64,000 bases of DNA, taken from NCBI GenBank assembly GCA_037179335.1, contig JAKZHN010000010.1, positions 1,185,870-1,249,869 of the forward strand, given 5' to 3'. Below are positions 45,109 through 55,716 of this stretch, piece after piece (position 1 is the first letter of the stretch; every line of letters begins with the position of its first letter). Both the position numbers and the translations under genes were made by a program. The notes beneath the pieces are model-generated. The model made no database searches, was not told where the DNA came from, and was given only the letters and a program-made list of their open reading frames with translations. Origin of the DNA: Cyclaneusma minus. Its lineage: Eukaryota > Ascomycota > Leotiomycetes > Marthamycetales > Marthamycetaceae.

Positions 45109-46272
45109 TCACAAGGGCTGCTCTGCTTGCGAGGCAAGGGCTGCGTGCATTGCAATCTGCGACTGCTGCTCCTCCGGAGGCAGTGCCTCGAAAGCCGCCT
45201 TATTTTCGTCCCATGCGCGCACGCAGTCCGCCACCCAGTTGCACTTCTCGACTTCGCCATATACCGGGTGGCTATACCGTGGGTGGTTGAGCGGCCACTG
45301 CGAGGCATGGTAGTGGTGTTTGACCAAGGCATTCCGGCTGTTGTGGTTGCCAGAGTCTGAGTGGCCCTGGCCAGCAGCGAAGGCTTCGACTGTCAGCACC
45401 AGCACTCCACCGATGAGCTTCGATTCTTGGATGTTGTGGAAGTCCTTCCATGCGATGTTCATGCTGTGGCGCGAATTGATCTCGGCGAGAATGGCCTCGG
45501 TAAAGGCTGATGGCCCGGTGCCACTGATCACATCGTCGAAGTCGAGCTGGATCTCCTGGAGTGGAACGCCCTGCTCCCTGACCTTCTCGTCGAGCCATTT
45601 CATGATGTGTTCCACCAGATGCAGCATGACTGGAAGCCGGGGTTTGCACACGAAGGTCCATTGGCAGAAAGATTGCGACTTCGGGCCCAGAATTGGGTGG
45701 TCTGCATATTCTGGCTGGTCGATTTCCACGCCGATAACCATGTCCACGTCGGCCTCGTTATAGCGCTCCGGAATCCATCTATCGACAGGTCGAAGATCTT
45801 CCACGTCGATATCGGTGTAAACGCCACCCTCCACGTACATGACCAGATACCGCAGCAAATCCGCCTTGATGATTTTGATGTTGAGATTTGTATACAGCCA
45901 GACGATGTCGGGTCGATTGAGGCCTTCCGGACCGAAATGAGTTTCCACGAAATACACATCGTTCTGGTCGGTCAACACTTCGTATCGGAAGCCGGGGTTC
46001 TTCTCGACCCAAGTTCTTGCAGTATTCAAGTCTCGCTCCTCGAAATTCAGCGGGTTGACCTTCCAGGTCTGCCAGATCTTCTTCGGGAACTTTTCTGGTG
46101 TCGAGGAGGATTTGAAGTATCCAATGTCGTCTCGCACATCGCCAAAGCAGGCCGTCGACACATAGAAGAAGATGACGACGAGAGCGATGCAGCCACCCAA
46201 GGCTCTGCGGACCTGCTTGGGAACGCAAAACCCCGGCTGGGGTTGGCTTGCGTCTTGTTTTTCGGACATCAT
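45109..46272 (-). CDS. GT32-type (OCH1-like) glycosyltransferase
   Basis: A single exon of 387 aa from the ATG at 46272 (an upstream TTG is not credible). A short cytosolic tail precedes one membrane anchor (ALGGCIALVVIFFYVSTACFG), so it is a type II Golgi-style protein. PKKIWQTWK and the nucleotide-sugar block LLRYLVMYVEGGVYTDIDVE carry the D-x-D motif (DID) of the GT32 DXD-sugar-binding domain, as in OCH1 alpha-1,6-mannosyltransferases. GTGPSAFTEAIL and a His-rich HHYHASQW complete the family pattern. Expected to transfer mannose or a related sugar to glycans in the Golgi. It is divergent from the acyltransferase-3 gene across 1.3 kb. Confidence 0.87.
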   Translation of the reverse strand: MMSEKQDASQPQPGFCVPKQVRRALGGCIALVVIFFYVSTACFGDVRDDIGYFKSSSTPEKFPKKIWQTWKVNPLNFEERDLNTARTWVEKNPGFRYEVLTDQNDVYFVETHFGPEGLNRPDIVWLYTNLNIKIIKADLLRYLVMYVEGGVYTDIDVEDLRPVDRWIPERYNEADVDMVIGVEIDQPEYADHPILGPKSQSFCQWTFVCKPRLPVMLHLVEHIMKWLDEKVREQGVPLQEIQLDFDDVISGTGPSAFTEAILAEINSRHSMNIAWKDFHNIQESKLIGGVLVLTVEAFAAGQGHSDSGNHNSRNALVKHHYHASQWPLNHPRYSHPVYGEVEKCNWVADCVRAWDENKAAFEALPPEEQQSQIAMHAALASQAEQPL

Positions 46273-47577
46273 CGTGTCCCGTGGCAAAAGGATGGCAACA
46301 CTTCAACGGGGACAATCGGAATTCGGAGCGCGAGGCTGGTAGACTTAAGAGTCAGCGAAAGGTTAAGCTACGAACACACCGCGGGAGCGCCTCAGCGCCT
46401 GGCAGGCCGGGGTACGAGGGTGATGTCAAGCCATCCAGTCTGGAGCCAATTTCTGATCCTAAATTGGCTTCTGCCTCGGTATCCGCTAGTAAGCATGATC
46501 ACAGACGGGGCGTTGAATGATGCATGTGAGCTCTACAGATGCAGAGCAGGGGTGGTGGGATACGCATGCAATGGTCCTGAATCTGGAGACAGGTCCTCGG
46601 TGTTGGTTCTTCGGGGCGGGACAGGCATCAGGGGCAATTGCCTGGGTCACGCCAATGACACCGATTGTCAAGACTTTCGAGATGGGCAGTGGAGACAGTC
46701 GGACGTCCCAAACAGGAGGGGAGACTCGAAAAGGATGGACGGGTGCAGGGGCCTCTTCTGATCTACGGGACAGGGACTACGGGTGTGGGTCAATGGAAAT
46801 CGCAGCAACCGGCAGGTCAATGGCGGGGAAGCCCTGCGGGCAAGAGCTAAAATAGCACGAGGCCCCGGCGAATTCTTGCTGTGCCGCAAAGCACACGACC
46901 TGAGAGCCAACATTGGCCGCGCGCTCGCCAGCTGAGAGCGTGAGCGGGCTGTGTCGTGCGATGGTCGGTCGATTGTGGAACCGCACTCGCAATGCTTCAG
47001 CTCCGTTGGGGCAGTTCGAACGGCATAAGGTAAGGTGACGAGGTTGCATCCTCACTCCTCCCAATCAAGGTGAGTGTGGTAGCATGTATTTCGTAAGGTA
47101 AGCTGCGTTTCCATTCGTTGAGCCTCCTCCACCTTGGCTCGCTTGGTAACCAGGCTGCCTGCAACACACCAGTGCTGCCGGAGATGCAGGTCAAATGGAT
47201 TGCGCCGGCCGCGATCATCCTGGCCTGGCTCCCATATCTGTAGCTATCGCCGCGCTCGCCTTTTCGTCAATCTGTTCGCAATTGCTAGCTCTTTTTCTTA
47301 TTATTGCTATTGTTGTTCTTGTTACACCCCTTGTCTGTCTCCACATCAACAACAATCAGCGAACGGACCCGCTGATTGCCTCGGCTCCACCGGATTCGCG
47401 CACATCATCAATCGACTACGTCGACACTACCGGGGAGCTGCCCTCGACCATTTCTCAGCGCGGCTGAGTCTGTGACAGAATTCTCGACACATTGTCGATT
47501 CTTTTCGCCCTCTCCTTCAGTTCCTTCTCGTCGACGTGAGGTAGAGCTTGGTTCATGAACCACACGAGCTGCCGCCA
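46273..47577. promoter_or_regulatory. 1.3 kb divergent intergenic region of GT32 and acyltransferase
   Basis: This holds both promoters. Frames crossing it are overlaps with the GT32 antisense strand or short. The last ~250 bases are pyrimidine-rich, as in fungal leaders. No clear TATA box was found. Confidence 0.45.
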
Positions 47578-49029
47578 ATGGCTCCGCACGATGGCTTGCT
47601 CGAAAAAGGCATCTGGGCCGACATCACTCCAGATTCGAAAGGGCCGCTTCTTGAGCGAGTAGCGAAAAATGCCGTGGACTTCTTGCGACCCTCTTTCTTC
47701 TCTCAATTTTGGAAAACAACGCCTGGGAGGACGGCCAAGTTGAGAAGGACTGCCTATCTCGATGGCTTAAGGGGTTTCGCAGCCTTCATGGTCTATTGGG
47801 GCCACCACCATCTGTGGTCTCGAGACGCCATCCATATCGATCGCATCTGGGACAATGGATTTGGATACGAACACAAATACTATTTCGCAACCCTGCCCGG
47901 CATACGCACCTTCTTCAATGGCGGTCACTACGCTGTAACGGTATTTTTCGTCATTTCTGGCTATGTTCTGGCAGCGAAGCCGTTGTCTTTGATGCACGCA
48001 GGAAACCAGGCGCAGATTGGTGAGAATGTGGGATCCGCATTATTTCGACGATGGCTCCGACTCTTCCTCCCATTGATCGCTACGACGTTGTGCTACTTGA
48101 CATTTCTTCACGTCTTCAACATCGCGGGTTCGGTACCGGAGATGAAGTCAACATATCGAGAAGAACTGTGGACGTGGTACCTCGAAATGAAGCACTTCAG
48201 CTTTGTGTTCAAAGAAGGCGGCGATCCTTGGCTCAGCTACAATTTTCATGCCTGGTCCATTCCGGTCGAATTTCGAGGCTCGATTTGCATCTACACGGTC
48301 CTGCTAGCGATTTCGCGGTGCTCTCGAAACGCTCGACTTTCCATCGAAGCTGCACTCATATTCTACTTCATGTACATTGTGGACGGCTGGTATTGCGCGC
48401 TCTTCATGGGTGGCTTGCTTCTCTGCGACTTGGACCTTCTCGCGGAAGAGGACAATCTACCACAATGGATTCAGTCATTGGCACCCGCGAAAAAGATCAT
48501 TTCATACGTCGCTCTGTCCATCAGCATCTTTCTCGGAGGCGTTCCGTCGATGAGCAACGACATCAACAATCTGCGAAAGAGCCCAGGCTGGTATAACCTC
48601 TCGTTCTTGAAGCCGCAGGCCGTCTACGATTACAAGTGGTTCTTCCTCTTCTGGGCATCCACCACCCTCGTGGCTACCATCCCCCGCATTCCCTGGCTCA
48701 AGCGATTCTTCGAAAGGCGATTCTGCCAGTACCTCGGCCGGATATCCTTTGCCTTCTACTTAGTCCACGGCCCAGTACTGTGGACGCTTGGCGACAGACT
48801 CTACGCAGCGTCGGGATGGATTCGAGTGTCGCACGCCCAGAACATTCCCGGCTGGATCAACGCCTTTCCATGCTCCAAGCATGGGCCCTTGGGCCTAGAG
48901 CCTGCATTCGTAGTGCCACATCTGATACTGCTGCCGCTGACATTGTGGCTCGCCGAGTTGGTGACCAAGATGGTCGATGAGCCGAGCGTCAGGTTTCCTC
49001 AGTGGTTGTACAAAAAGACGCTGGCATAA
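47578..49029 (+). CDS. acyltransferase 3 family membrane protein
   Basis: A single exon of 483 aa. The ATG at 47578 is the first in frame after a TAG stop. The acyltransferase-3 start block is clear (AYLDGLRGFAAFMVYWGHHH), with the conserved His pair and Arg. It is followed by FFNGGHYAVTVFFVISGYVLA, RRWLRLFLPL and about ten membrane segments, ending with FAFYLVHGPVLW and a C-terminal helix. Family members move acetyl or longer acyl groups to sugars, lipids or peptides at membranes. With glycosyltransferase-like genes on both sides, glycan or glycolipid acylation is a reasonable guess. The substrate is unknown. Confidence 0.88.
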   Translation: MAPHDGLLEKGIWADITPDSKGPLLERVAKNAVDFLRPSFFSQFWKTTPGRTAKLRRTAYLDGLRGFAAFMVYWGHHHLWSRDAIHIDRIWDNGFGYEHKYYFATLPGIRTFFNGGHYAVTVFFVISGYVLAAKPLSLMHAGNQAQIGENVGSALFRRWLRLFLPLIATTLCYLTFLHVFNIAGSVPEMKSTYREELWTWYLEMKHFSFVFKEGGDPWLSYNFHAWSIPVEFRGSICIYTVLLAISRCSRNARLSIEAALIFYFMYIVDGWYCALFMGGLLLCDLDLLAEEDNLPQWIQSLAPAKKIISYVALSISIFLGGVPSMSNDINNLRKSPGWYNLSFLKPQAVYDYKWFFLFWASTTLVATIPRIPWLKRFFERRFCQYLGRISFAFYLVHGPVLWTLGDRLYAASGWIRVSHAQNIPGWINAFPCSKHGPLGLEPAFVVPHLILLPLTLWLAELVTKMVDEPSVRFPQWLYKKTLA

Positions 49030-49908
49030 CCATGCCATGTTTCTCAACTAGACAATAATTTCAAAACGTTGCGCCATTGCGGCCTTTCCCAAGTTGAGGC
49101 TGTGACCCCTCTTCCCGCCGCCAATTGGCAGCTCTAGGCGTGGGCCTCGGGTGATTTCAATAAATGCGATTGATTTTGCGGCGGGTGGGGAAATGGCTAG
49201 CTCTTGTGTTGGTTCAGCATCTTCTTGGCAACGATCTGCGGATCTTTTGCCTTCCCGCGGTCGTGCGTCCGGGACCCGGGGCCGGGGTAAGCTCCTCGTG
49301 CTCCCCAACGACCTTGATCCCAGCCCTCGCCATGCTCGCCAGATCCGGGATTGGACACGTCGTCGGAACACTCGAATATATTGGCTTGACTTGGCGCATG
49401 AAAGCTTAAATCACTTTGTGACGACCGCACCCCAATTCGGTCCTTCTCCCGTTCCGGGCCTACGGCTCTCCAGCGTCGAGACCAATTGACTAACCACGGA
49501 CGATGAGCTGGTATTGATACGAGGGCATTGTAGACCAAAGACCCCGGCTGGATCTCCGTGCCTTTGTGGATCTGTCGAAAGCGGGGCAAATTATGGAGTC
49601 GTATTCTGTCAGGCCGCCGAGGTTTCATCTGCTCGCCCCCAATGTTGGTTGGGTAATATGATCTGGGCGGGCCACTAGCCAGATACCTAGGTAGGTCGAT
49701 ATTTTCTCTCAGTCACTGTGCATACACTATTGTGAGACTACCGGCGTCCGTCCGATGCACTGCTCACGTAACCGTCACGATAGCCGGCTAGCAGGTATCA
49801 GACCCGGAAAAACCCCCCTGTTGGTTTATTGCTCCCGTTGACATCACTGAGTCATGCTGCATATTACTTTTTGATCCATACCATGCTCCCTAGGAAGCTG
49901 GACACACC
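49030..49908. other. intergenic stretch
   Basis: About 880 bases between two plus-strand genes. A 143-codon antisense frame (49197-49628) has no domain. CCTAGGTAGG near 49687 recalls similar elements at 25015 and 61335. I see nothing else. Confidence 0.5.
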
Positions 49909-51369
49909 ATGATCAGAAGTTCACGGCGCTGTCTGATTCTTGGAGCGCTGCTGCTCATTCTGTTGATTACCCTCCCGATCTTACGATTTTACAATGAAGA
50001 TGAGGCTGCGTGGCCATTGTCTGCAAGCGACCTATTCGCCGACTTAACTACAAATCCAGGCGAATCTTTGGAGTCGAAGACGCCGAAAGAGCAGAAAGAG
50101 CAAGGAGAGAGATGGTTCCCCGAAGCGCCCCTGGTCAACCCGAACCACGAGGACTTCGAAAAAGAGCTGGGCGTGGCCGAAAAGTATCGAAAGATCTACT
50201 CGGTTTCGACTCCCAATGGCACCTACTTCCCCATCCTCTTTGATGGCTTCCCTGCGGCGAATCCGAATATAATCCCCCATCCCAACCTCACCGACACATG
50301 GATTATCGTGGCGTGGCATTCAACCGACAAGGGGTTTTCCAGCAGGCGCTGGAATACAGAACTGGCATGTCTGGCGCATTTCAAAAACAACGCTCTACGC
50401 TGCATCAACGCGCCCACAATCCTCCCCATCGCTGCAACCTTCAGTGACAAATGCGAAGGCACGCTGGGCCCCCTATCTGCCAACATTGGCCCGCACGATG
50501 CGCGCGTTTTCTACGGCCCAGACCATCCTTGGGCTATCTACGGCTCGAATTCCCAATTTGCGTGCTTTGGGCAGTGGATTCAGGATTTCCGTCTGCTGTT
50601 CGATTGGCCTTGGGAACTGTTCAAGGTACCAGAATACAAACTCGGCGCGGCGCATGAGCTGCAACGGCCGCTGCCATACGGTCTGGTTGAAAAGAACTGG
50701 TTTGCTTTCTGGGACGACGGGGGTAGCATGTATCTCCACTACGACATCTTCCCCTCGCGCTCCTTTGCGAAGGTCGAGAGCGACGGCTCCGTTGGGCTGG
50801 ACCTGGCAGCAGGTGGGAAACTGACCGACGAGCACTGCATGGCAAGCTTCATGCCAGGGCTGGTTCCAGACCCTACGCCGCTGGGTCCAGATGATCTCCG
50901 GCAGTCAATCCACCAAGCAACCAACTCCCTAAAAATCACTCTATGCAAGCGCGCCGACCCAACCTGCTTTCCCAGCCCATCCAACACATTCATCCTAACC
51001 ATTTTCCACGCCAAGAAATTCCACAACTGGCACAGCGAGTACGATCCCTACGTGATGCTCTTCCAAGCACAAGCTCCATTTGCCGTACACGCCATATCAA
51101 CAAAGCCTCTGTGGATACACGGACGCGGGCGTTTTGGAGATCGGACGGATTTGATGGGCGAGTTTCAGAGCGGGAATGTGAAGGCGCATAACCATACAGA
51201 GCTGTTCTATGTGACGAGTATTGCTTGGAGGGAGAGGGGGATGAAATGGCATGGGTTTGTGGATGATGTGGTGTTTTTGGGGTTTGGGATTGAGGATGTG
51301 GCGACGGGGGGGATTGATGTTGATGCTGGGCAGCTCTTGCAGGATTTGGGGTTTTGCTTTGGGTCGTGA
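49909..51369 (+). CDS. type II membrane protein, beta-propeller glycosyltransferase-like
   Basis: A single exon of 486 aa. An N-terminal basic tail and one anchor (LILGALLLILLITLPILRFY) put the rest in the Golgi lumen or outside. Blocks such as TWIIVAWHSTDKG, GPHDARVFYGP, EKNWFAFWDDGGSMYLHYDI, DGSVGLDLA and KWHGFVDDVVFLGFGIED look like blades of a five-bladed propeller. They remind me of fungal beta-1,2-mannosyltransferase or GH130-like enzymes. That assignment is uncertain. The paired Cys residues and NLT/NHT sequons suit a secreted domain. It lies downstream of the acyltransferase on the same strand. Coding composition turns G-rich in the last 250 bases. Confidence 0.75.
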   Translation: MIRSSRRCLILGALLLILLITLPILRFYNEDEAAWPLSASDLFADLTTNPGESLESKTPKEQKEQGERWFPEAPLVNPNHEDFEKELGVAEKYRKIYSVSTPNGTYFPILFDGFPAANPNIIPHPNLTDTWIIVAWHSTDKGFSSRRWNTELACLAHFKNNALRCINAPTILPIAATFSDKCEGTLGPLSANIGPHDARVFYGPDHPWAIYGSNSQFACFGQWIQDFRLLFDWPWELFKVPEYKLGAAHELQRPLPYGLVEKNWFAFWDDGGSMYLHYDIFPSRSFAKVESDGSVGLDLAAGGKLTDEHCMASFMPGLVPDPTPLGPDDLRQSIHQATNSLKITLCKRADPTCFPSPSNTFILTIFHAKKFHNWHSEYDPYVMLFQAQAPFAVHAISTKPLWIHGRGRFGDRTDLMGEFQSGNVKAHNHTELFYVTSIAWRERGMKWHGFVDDVVFLGFGIEDVATGGIDVDAGQLLQDLGFCFGS

Positions 51370-52276
51370 GGTGGGGTGCTAAAGGGCTATAATGCGGCGT
51401 TCTTGGGTGGAGTTTTCGAGTCAGAATATAGGGTTAAACATATATGGCCGGACCAGGCGGCTACAAGTGTGGATTGTATATAGGGTTGCATGACGAGAAG
51501 CATTTTGGCAATTATGGTAACTCATAATAGACTAGTCCCCACGGTTCACACCAGTCAAAACGTCTTGAAATTCTTATTGCTTCTGGTGATTCGTGAATAC
51601 CCGGGTGCAGTAGTGCAGTAGTGCTCGAATTCCAGTCAAATGCAGTCGAGGATATCGACCACTCTCTCCTACCCATTTTCAGGAGAGCTTATGCCTTCTT
51701 TCGTTGAAATGGCGGAGCCGGGCAAGAAAGGTGGTCTAGAGATCCCCAATTGGACGGGAATTCCAAATCTTCCGAGGTTCCTCGAAGGCTAACTCGAAAC
51801 CGCTGAGCCCTCAGAATCCGGCTAGTATCCAAACAAGCGAAACGGCTTGACATCATCTGTCACACTCCTTTTCTTGTCAAGTTCCAAAACGGCGGCTGCC
51901 TCTAGAATGAGGCGTAGTGGCACTTTTGAGTCGAGGGTCGATCCAGTTTCGACCTCACTAGTCACTACCCGTGGTTGTTAGAGATTCGGCGACCAGTGTT
52001 TTGTTCCAAAATATTGTTCTAGATCCTGATCGTCACTTCAGTTCGAAACCAGCAAATATCCATCTAGCCTCACACCAATCCAGATCTACTGGTCCAGATC
52101 TTCCAAGGGTTCCATGTTAAGCCCCCTTCTGGCGGGCGAGGTTTCATACACTCATAGGCAAGTCATACTCTAAGAGGTATCTGTCTAGCTACCGCATCCA
52201 TCCACACACCTCCATTACCACATCCCCCCCATCCCCTGTCACCCCTCCCGCCCCCTACCTACAACGCCCATCAGTA
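51370..52276. other. convergent intergenic stretch
   Basis: 3' flanks of two converging genes, 900 bases. From about 52190 the plus strand is strongly C-rich, continuing into the S28 gene. No gene seen. Confidence 0.5.
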
Positions 52277-54007
52277 TCACCACCCCATCTCCAACCACCT
52301 CTTCACAACCCTAATCTCCCACAAATGCGCCTGTTCAATAAACTGCGGCTCACTCCCCACCTCCGCCAACCCCCCCAATCCATAACTATCCCAATGATGC
52401 CCCGCCCCCGTAATAAGATACTCCGGTCTCAAATCGCTACTCACCCTCTCCGGCGCATCATGACTATGATAACAAACATCCAACCACACATCATTCGCCC
52501 CATCAATATGGGCCAACCGATCGGCCTCCACGCTCAACCCGCCATACTGATTGATCCTCGTGATATTCGGCGTTGCCGGAATGCTATTATAGGTACCGGG
52601 GGCGAAAGACCAGTTGCACCATTCTTGCGTATATGACGGTTGTAGAACTTGCGAGATGAGAGAGGGACCATTGGAGGGGTCTCGAGCGGTTTGGTAAAGT
52701 CCGGCTTCGGTGCAGGTGCTGTACATGTAAGCGCGGTTTCCGGAATTCGATTCGTCGGCCCAGTAAGAGACATTTTGCGTGGAATAGCATTGTTCGACCG
52801 TCTGTCCAGTACTCGTACAATAATCTTCCACAATCACGTTTTTCACATAATTCGCATAATTTCCCAGATTTGTCCAAGGCACGCCGCCTGTGTAGTTTGC
52901 TAATGCGTAATCGATAGCTGTGATGTCTGCCGGTGCGTCCAAGTTGGTAACGTTGCCACAGAAATCCCAGAAATCGCGAGAGCCTTGGGATGGATCCCAG
53001 AGGAGTTCTTGCCAGGTGTTGGTGGGGTAGTCGAGTGGGCCGCCGAGGGGGAAGGCGATGGTCATGGCGAAGTCGCGGATATCGGACAGTTCGGAGAGGC
53101 CGAAGATGGATTTGAATTGCGCGATGCCAGCGGTGTTGTTCGCGGCCACTAGGCTGTCGAAGTTGGAAATGATGTTGTTGATGCTGGAGACGCAGTCTTG
53201 GGGCGCGAGTTTCTGGATCGGGTCGTACCATTGGGAGTAGGCGAGCGTGGCGTAGGTGGTGGCGCTGCTGCCGATGCCGCCGAAGAGAATGTCGCCGTAG
53301 GTTTTGATGGACCAGGCTGTTTGGGCACCGGCTAGGCTGCCGCCGTAGAGGATCCATGGGGTGGAGGGGGCTTGGAGAGTGGCGTTGACGCCTTTGAAAG
53401 TTGCGTGTTGGGCGAAGTAAGCATTATCAGCGATGCCTAGAAACGGGACTGTTAGAGATGTTGGATACTTGGATTGTCTAGAGAGAATTGACGAACTTTG
53501 CTCGGTGGTCAGATATGCCAGGTGGTCCGTTGACATATCTTCGAATGGGTAGCTTTGTCCATAGTACCGGTTTTCCAGAATCACGCCTAGGCCATTGGTA
53601 GCTTCCATAAGAATCTTGATAACTATCGGGTTGAGTTAGCTGACTTTCTTGACAGACGACCGATCCTTCTTACTGCCAGTTTGAAGATTGGACCATCGGT
53701 TTATTCCAGATGTCTCCCCACTCAGGTAGAGATACACGGGGCCACCAGGCTTATAATAAGTGTCGTCAAACCAATACCTCTGCTTGAAGGTTGCGTTGGT
53801 ATGCGGAGCATAACGAGGGCTTTCCGGGAAATGGTCAATCTACATCACAAGATTAGAATTGTTGTAGCAGAACATGGAAACAAGAACATGGAAGCAACAA
53901 ACAATTTGATCAAACTCATAGGTGGTGTAAGTCAATGCTCTCCTGTCCAGCCCTGCTGATGCCAGAGCGACACTGCAAAACAGCAAGGACGAGAGTAACG
54001 CCAACAT
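52277..54007 (-). CDS. secreted serine peptidase, family S28
   Basis: Four exons: 53903-54007, 53674-53839, 53497-53622 and 52277-53436, giving 518 aa. The start MLALLSSLLFCSVALASAG is a clear signal peptide. DHFPESPRYAPHTNATFKQR and GGPVYLYLSGE are S28 N-terminal blocks, and ENRYYGQSYPF follows. The nucleophile is in GGSLAG, the Asp near GANDVWLDVC and the His in GAGHHWDS. The third intron (53437-53496, 60 bases, GTTCGT...TTCTAG) has no stop and keeps frame, so it is easily missed. Removing it gives TTEQSIADNAYFAQ, as in the family. These enzymes cleave after Pro and work outside the cell or in the vacuole. Several N-glycosylation sequons are present. Confidence 0.87.
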
Positions 54008-54375
54008 GGTTGCACAACGACAACAATATCAATATCGTGAGGTTGAAGTCGATGAGAAACCAAACATTTTTTTTTCGAGTGCCAAGATCAAAACATCAAG
54101 TAGATAACTCCTTCCTGCAGGCACCGGCGAGCGATCAACCCCCTGTGCGACCCAATATAAAAAGCGGGGTAATGTGAGATAACATCAATGGAGAAGCAAG
54201 GACTGACGGTGTGTTGTCATCGAGAAGGAAGCCGCAAAGGGCAACTCTGAAGCTAGTAAATATATGAGGCAGGACCCTCGCCTAAGTCCCCACCTTTGAT
54301 AGACCGGGTCCGGAGATCCTCATCGTACATGGGTATGGCGCAAGCACCGTGCCCTCGCGCTCTCAGATCGGCATC
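54008..54375. other. S28 promoter region
   Basis: 368 bases upstream of the S28 start, shared with the 3' flank of the following minus-strand pseudogene. A T/A run lies near 54063. No gene. Confidence 0.45.
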
Positions 54376-55716
54376 TCACCAGCCTCTTTCTCTCCCATCC
54401 GCTGAAAACTCCCCCGAGTCCAAACCATAGTCGTCATCCTGCCCAGCTTCAGCAATCTCCATGGCATTTTCACTTTCCCCTTCCATGTCCACATCCTCTT
54501 CCAACCCATCACTGGGCAGCTTCGGCAGCTCCTTCTCCTTTCTTCCACTCAAGAGACCCTCCTGCACCCTCTCCTCACTCCAATCATTCATCGTAAAGCC
54601 ATCTTTCACAAAATGATTACTAATGTGCTCTACCCTGTCTTCCCAACTCGCCAAGAACTTCGCACAGAAACCACATCCCCACGATTCGTTGTCTGCACAT
54701 TTGCGGCCCCATCGCTGCAGCAAGCGATCGAACCCTTGGCCCTGCCCTTTGCCCACTACTTGCGGGCTGTGTTCGTTTTTGATGTGCTCTAGGAATTTGT
54801 CACTCCGGTAGTACTTTGGTCATTTGTCTAGAGGCTTATTGATGCATTTTTGCGCCTTGTGCACTTTGTTGAGATGCTCCTCTGTCGTGATTGGGGATGA
54901 ACAGAGGGGGCAGGATTTATTCCAGGAGGTGATGTCGAGCATGCAGGTGTAGACTACCCGTGGTTCATGGAGGAGTTCGTGACGCTTCCATTCGTATTTT
55001 GCTGGAAAGGTTTTGCGGAGGGAGTCAGCGAGCCGCTTCGAGCACCCTTTGGTGCATTCGTACAAGTTAGATGATGCCTTTGAAGAGGATCTCTGGGTGG
55101 ATTTCCGAGAAGAATTGGGAGAAGGGGCTGGGGAGTCGAACTGGGATCTGTGAGGAGGAAACACGGTACCCGCCGGGTCGATCGCGAAAGGTGTCTCAGT
55201 TCGCGCTGAAGCAGTGGGCGTAAAGGTGCTCGCATCAGAGAGATGACTGAACTGGCTGTTTATTGACGACGTTGTGCTCCGTTTGATAGACCTAAAGCTG
55301 CGAGAAGCAGAGGAGACGATGGAAGCGGACGACTGGTAGGAGTCCCGAGGACTTGGAACCCCGAGTAATCTTGGATCACAGTGGTACTGCTCAAGGCTCG
55401 GAACGGTGAGTTGAGCTGATGATGGAAGTCAGTACCTTGTCCGGTGACATGTGGCGTTCTACTGACCAGGATATCGCGCGTCAATAAAGGCCAAAACCTC
55501 CCTTTGCTGGTGGTATTTCAATTGCAGTAGCCTCTGGTGTAGCTCTCCGTCAACTCCTGGTGGCGCTTCTATCTTGTTTCCGGGACGTGGAGAAAAGCCC
55601 AGATGTTCTGGCTGAAGAATCGAGTCGCCTTCATAGCACAACACAGGACCAGTGTATTGGTCGGGGGTCAAAATTTCAGGACCGAGATATATTGGAACAG
55701 TTCCGTAGGGATCCAT
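54376..55716 (-). pseudogene. zinc-finger-like gene interrupted by one in-frame TGA
   Basis: Exon 1 (55467-55716) begins MDPYGTVPIYLG. A 51-base intron (GTCAGT...CATCAG) joins it in frame to exon 2, which starts AQLTVPSLEQYH. Exon 2 runs through Ser-rich sequence to Cys/His pairs (YECTKGCSK, KRHELLHE, CPLCSSP..HLNKVH), then meets TGA at 54820-54822. The same frame continues without further stops for 147 codons to 54376 with more zinc-finger-like sequence (YYRSDKFLEHIKNEH, CGFCAKFLASWEDRVEHISNHF) and an acidic tail. A single C-to-T change of CGA would explain the break. It could also be a 281-aa truncated protein or stop readthrough. Confidence 0.6.

Noticed and set aside
45607..46761. 384-codon plus-strand frame antisense to the GT32 gene
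   Set aside because: It is the mirror of a well-supported coding gene and has no domain; long antisense frames are common opposite codon-biased genes.
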